A stretch of DNA of 10,262 bases from Thalassiosira profunda (lineage: Eukaryota > Bacillariophyta > Thalassiosirophyceae > Thalassiosirales > Thalassiosiraceae). Location: assembly GCA_036939355.1 (NCBI GenBank), contig JALLAP010000804.1:1-10262 (forward strand), read 5' to 3'. The position numbers and the translations under genes were made by a program. Positions 7,458-10,262 of the stretch are shown here, piece after piece (position 1 is the stretch's first letter; each line of letters starts with the position of its first letter). Under the pieces are notes generated by a model that had not been told where the DNA came from, searched no databases, and worked only from the letters and a program-made list of their open reading frames with translations.

Positions 7458-8741
7458 ATGATGAAGAGCAGCATCGAAAACAGTGGCAGCGAGAAGGCGC
7501 CGATGGCGGCTCCTCGCGAGACGCCCCATGCTGCGAGAAAGAAACGCGGCCGCGTGTTGCGCATGGACAAGGCTGGAGCGGGGCGGGCGCCAGAGCAGCT
7601 TCACGACGATGCTGGGCCTCTACCTCCCGTGGCGATGCTCGCAGAGCCGCGCGAGAAGTCGTGTGTTTCAAAGGAGATCCGGTCTAGTGAGGTGCGGGTC
7701 CATCCAGCTGACCGCGGCGGGAGAAGGGAGAACGATCGGAGGGTGAGAGGTGATGTCCACAGAGAAGCATCGACCGCAGTCTCTGCTGAAGATCCGGACG
7801 GGGCTGCGAACGCAGAGAGAGGCTTACGTGTAAAACCTGTGCGGGTGCATACTGGCTATGAGACAGACGCCGATGCGACGGCTGACGATGCAAGCGACGC
7901 CGCCGTCCGACCCTCGGACCTCGAGGCAAACAACAATGATCAGACTCTCGTCATACCCGAAGCATTTGTGGTGCGAGACGACAGCCACGATGTCGTGGAT
8001 GCCAAGCTGCTCACTCCTTGGTGGAAGCAACGGCGGACGCTGCTGTTGGCGTGCCTCTGCCTGACGATGACGTCCGTTGCCATTGCGGTTGGGATCACGC
8101 TATCGTTGCAAAACCGAGGTGGCGAAGATGATGCTTCGCTGAACAACAATGAAACGTCGTCGACCACTTCGTCAACCACGGCCCCGCCCGCCGCGACCGT
8201 TGGTTCCATCGAACGACCGCCTGACCCGTACGATCAAGGGAGAAACGAAGGAATGCTGGCTGCCGAGCAAAAATGGGATGACGACGGCAATACTTGCGCC
8301 GACGTCTGGAACTTCGACGATGACACGGATGCAGAACTGATGAGGAGAATCTACTCCGACAAGAGGGACGACAACTGGGAAGAAGCGCTGTTCAAAGAGG
8401 GAGCTCGCGCCGGAGTATCTGAAGTGGTCGAGAAATATCAAGTGGAATGCCTCGGAGTCACCGAGAGGCAGTGCGAGCCCTTGGGTTGGGCAGCGGCGAG
8501 GCAAGTTGCTCGTGAATCTTGTCCAAGTTTCTTGGATAGAGCTGCCGGGCCTGATGAAGCGAATTACGAAGAAGACTGCCGTCGTTTCGCAATCAACGTT
8601 TGCAAAGGGGGCATGTCCGAAGCTCTTACTGCCGTCTGCCAGGGCAGGGCTGCAACGACGAGAAAGATCCTCGAGCTGCAAGAAAAATGCGAAAGTCGAG
8701 TGAATGCTCTGCTGAGACGGAAGAGCCTTAGGCATTCATAA
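7458..8741 (+). CDS. Probable type II membrane protein with eight-cysteine outer domain
   Basis: The tandem ATG ATG at 7458 opens 427 residues with no intron. Residues 1-190 are charged and look disordered, with many Arg, Asp and Ala. A membrane segment at about 194-217 follows PWWKQRR, so the N-terminus should be cytosolic and the C-terminus outside. A Ser/Thr/Pro linker (233-246), likely O-glycosylated, leads to a helical domain (255-427). That domain has cysteines at 280, 331, 339, 355, 374, 382, 394 and 411 and short signatures such as YDQGRNEGM, DDNWEEALFKEGARAG and AINVCKGG. I recall similar domains with repeated EGxxAG and CxxLG elements in diatom proteins, but cannot name a family or function. 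The low-complexity start could hide a mis-set start codon. Confidence 0.75.
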   Translation: MMKSSIENSGSEKAPMAAPRETPHAARKKRGRVLRMDKAGAGRAPEQLHDDAGPLPPVAMLAEPREKSCVSKEIRSSEVRVHPADRGGRRENDRRVRGDVHREASTAVSAEDPDGAANAERGLRVKPVRVHTGYETDADATADDASDAAVRPSDLEANNNDQTLVIPEAFVVRDDSHDVVDAKLLTPWWKQRRTLLLACLCLTMTSVAIAVGITLSLQNRGGEDDASLNNNETSSTTSSTTAPPAATVGSIERPPDPYDQGRNEGMLAAEQKWDDDGNTCADVWNFDDDTDAELMRRIYSDKRDDNWEEALFKEGARAGVSEVVEKYQVECLGVTERQCEPLGWAAARQVARESCPSFLDRAAGPDEANYEEDCRRFAINVCKGGMSEALTAVCQGRAATTRKILELQEKCESRVNALLRRKSLRHS

Positions 8742-8902
8742 GAGGGTAGACGATTTACTATTGCTGATGATCCACACCGCAATCGCTAGCAGCGAGGGAC
8801 ATGTGCACAAGATGTTCTCAACCGGTGCAACTCAGTTGAAAAAGCCTATCGATCGCAGCGGTCGCATCGTTCTCTTAGATGCAGAGTGTTCGTGTGCATT
8901 CG
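8742..8902. other. Convergent spacer between the eight-cysteine protein and thioredoxin genes
   Basis: These 161 bases lie between two stop codons on opposite strands and should contain both 3' ends. I see no coding signal, repeat or obvious polyadenylation signal. Confidence 0.5.
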
Positions 8903-9544
8903 CTACCCCTCCTCGCAGAGGAACCTCTCCCCCCGCAAATTCACCTCGTCCACGCACTCCTCCTCCTCTTCAATGCCATCCCTCGCCGGCAAGTGCCCCT
9001 CCAAAAACCGTTCCAGCTGCCCCGCCGTCGCCATCCCACTTCTAATGGCCACCGGCCGTCCCCCCACGATTAATACCAGCGTGGGCAACTTCCGAAACGT
9101 CATGTCGTGCTCCCTTAGCAACTCCACGAACCGCTGGGAGTGCTCCCTTTTGTCGGCGTCCCATTTGCAAAACAGAAGTCGGTCGGAGTATGCCGGCAGG
9201 AGTGTATCGAGGGAGCGCTCGATGAGCTTGCACGGGCCGCACCGGGAGACGTAGCAGTCCACCAGCACCGGGAGGTTTGAGGGGTTGGTAAGGAGGGAAG
9301 CATATGTCGTGTCGTCGAGGTGCGGAGCGACGGCCACCCGAGTTGTCTCGATTGCAGCCGATGTCATTTCCTGCCCGGCGGTCTCCGCTCCGGCGCGGTA
9401 CGAGAGCGCAATTGGGGCCCTCCTCCGGCGTCGGTTGGACACGAAAGCGAGAGGTGCATCCGGGGCGAACGCCCGCGTCGTCATTGGCGCCGCCGCCGCC
9501 GCCAAAGACGCGGCGACGGCGAGGAGCCGGGCGGAGCGGGGCAT
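8903..9544 (-). CDS. Plastid-targeted thioredoxin-like protein with RCGPC motif
   Basis: The ATG at 9544 opens 213 residues. Residues 1-20 are a signal peptide (RSARLLAVAASLAAAAA), followed by TRAFAP (23-28), the plastid import motif of diatoms and related algae with Phe26 as the key residue. A basic stretch (RRRRR, 38-42) extends the transit peptide. The thioredoxin fold covers about 75-187: VLVDCYVSRCGPCK (93-106) holds the active site C102-G-P-C105, FCKWDAD (125-131) matches the central strand, and KLPT (152-155) supplies the cis-proline loop. Both catalytic cysteines and the cis-proline are present, so redox activity in the plastid stroma is likely. The usual tryptophan before CGPC is replaced by arginine. 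The C-terminal tail is acidic (EEEEE, 192-196) and has two more cysteines (197, 210). No intron is needed. In-frame sequence before the ATG soon reaches a stop. Confidence 0.9.
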   Translation of the reverse strand: MPRSARLLAVAASLAAAAAPMTTRAFAPDAPLAFVSNRRRRRAPIALSYRAGAETAGQEMTSAAIETTRVAVAPHLDDTTYASLLTNPSNLPVLVDCYVSRCGPCKLIERSLDTLLPAYSDRLLFCKWDADKREHSQRFVELLREHDMTFRKLPTLVLIVGGRPVAIRSGMATAGQLERFLEGHLPARDGIEEEEECVDEVNLRGERFLCEEG

Positions 9545-10219
9545 GTTCTCGGGCGGCCGGGGAACGAAGCGGGGCAACGATGCCTAGGTTGCGTGGTGAC
9601 TGTGGCCTTCCTCCTCTCGGGCGGTGCATCGGTTTCGGTTGTTGATTATTTGTGCCTTTGTTTCCTCTCGCGAGTTGCCTGCTTTTTGATTTGGCAGGCG
9701 TCAAAAAACAGCTTGCTTTGCCTACGTGTTGAGCTTTCCTTCGCACCCGAAGTGTCGAGTGAGTCAGAAATACTGATTCCTATCTTGTCTACGGGACAAG
9801 ACATGTCTCTTTCTTCAGACACCAGTCTATCTCAGGCAGGTTCTTGATCAACAACTGCCTGGGATGGGCGGCGGGCCGGCGCTGGGGCTGCGCTCTATGT
9901 AGAGAGAGAAGAGCTGGAGGGAGCCGCGCGGCCCCGGAGAAAGGTGCGTGCGGTCGCCGTGCTCGAGATGGAGGGGAGGAGGTGCCGGGGGTTGGGGCGG
10001 GCGTGGCGCTTTTGTGGATTTGCAAGGCTCATTTACTTTTCGTTGGCCGAGGTGCAGTGCACGGTGCATGTGACCACAAGCGACCTGTGCCGAGCACATT
10101 GCCGCAATCTACTCCACGCTCTCACGCTTGCTTTCGAACATCTACCGTGTTGCACTTTCGCCATCTATGCACAGTGCTGATGTGAGCAGATCCCAATCTA
10201 TCAAATTTCTCAACGATCA
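9545..10219. other. 675-base gap upstream of the thioredoxin-like gene
   Basis: I find no convincing gene here. The reading frames present are short, rich in Arg, Pro and Gly, and lack known motifs. The gap must hold the thioredoxin promoter (minus strand) and probably that of the gene starting at the right edge. About 215-265 bases upstream of the thioredoxin ATG lie TGAGTCA (9760-9766), a bZIP-type site, the inverted repeat TCTTGTC-TACGG-GACAAGA (9783-9801), and the overlapping palindrome AGACATGTCT (9799-9808). Confidence 0.45.
9783..9808. repeat. Overlapping inverted repeats upstream of the thioredoxin-like gene
   Basis: The arms TCTTGTC (9783-9789) and GACAAGA (9795-9801) form a seven-pair inverted repeat around TACGG. 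A second perfect palindrome, AGACATGTCT (9799-9808), shares its last three bases. Either could be a binding site for a dimeric regulator, though short palindromes also arise by chance. Confidence 0.5.
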
Positions 10220-10262
10220 ATGTCGGCTATGAATGGCCAGCTGGAGATGGAGCGCATTTCAG
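10220..10262 (+). CDS. Possible start of a further gene, cut by the window edge
   Basis: An ATG at 10220 opens 14 codons (MSAMNGQLEMERIS) and stays open to the edge of the window. The bases before it are AT-richer than the preceding gap, as seen for the other leaders here. The final CATTTCAG also looks like a splice acceptor, so the stretch could instead be part of an intron. Too little is visible to suggest a product. Confidence 0.25.
   Translation, partial: MSAMNGQLEMERIS

Noticed and set aside
7084..7687. Overlapping frames on both strands over the start of the eight-cysteine protein gene
   Set aside because: They are Arg- and Pro-rich and carry no motif. The region is GC-rich, which lengthens random frames.
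223..9544. The genes as one functional cluster or defence system
   Set aside because: The products have unrelated predicted roles and sit on alternating strands. Close spacing alone is normal in compact algal genomes.
9545..9577. Eleven-codon N-terminal extension of the thioredoxin-like protein
   Set aside because: It would need a TTG start at 9577. The ATG at 9544 places a normal signal peptide at the N-terminus.
9042..9746. Minus-strand reading frame of 234 codons
   Set aside because: It overlaps the thioredoxin-like gene in another frame and lacks any motif, while the thioredoxin frame has an intact active site and targeting signal.
1..10262. Prokaryotic operon, CRISPR array, transposon or phage element
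   Set aside because: Introns, the plastid import signal and alternating gene orientation mark nuclear eukaryotic DNA. I saw no regular direct-repeat array, transposase or integrase motifs, or long terminal repeats.

Overview
The window reads as nuclear DNA of a eukaryotic alga with a secondary red-type plastid, most likely a stramenopile and plausibly a centric diatom. Three things point there. Several genes are interrupted by short GT-AG introns (75-173 bases). A thioredoxin-fold protein begins with a signal peptide followed by a TRAFAP motif, which matches the ASAFAP-type plastid import signal of diatoms and related algae. A RING + Sel1 + MYND protein is of a kind I know to be common in diatoms. 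The sequence is GC-rich and the genes are tightly packed. The species assignment is inference.

Layout from left to right. (1) 223-2128, plus: three-exon HTTM protein, related to vitamin K-dependent gamma-carboxylase. (2) 3226-2178, minus: RING-Sel1-MYND protein, apparently broken by a frameshift near 2873-2890. (3) 3434-4837, plus: two-exon DUF268 protein with an N-terminal membrane anchor. (4) 5939-4988, minus: three-exon secreted protein with six cysteines, family not recognised. (5) 6174-7157, plus: membrane protein resembling DUF2207. (6) 7458-8741, plus: probable type II membrane protein with an eight-cysteine outer domain. (7) 9544-8903, minus: plastid-targeted thioredoxin-like protein with an RCGPC active site. 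(8) From 10220, plus: possible start of a further gene that runs off the window.

Genes 1/2, 3/4 and 6/7 converge with 49-161 bases between them. Genes 2/3 and 4/5 diverge from short shared promoter regions of about 207 and 234 bases. Only 7158-7457 and 9545-10219 are longer gaps. Apart from the RING-Sel1-MYND protein, every complete gene product appears to be membrane-bound, secreted or plastid-targeted. Their predicted roles do not form an obvious pathway. I see no mobile element, CRISPR array, rRNA or tRNA. The points most worth checking are the frameshift, the altered thioredoxin motif, the HTTM protein and the repeated motif in the 4/5 promoter.
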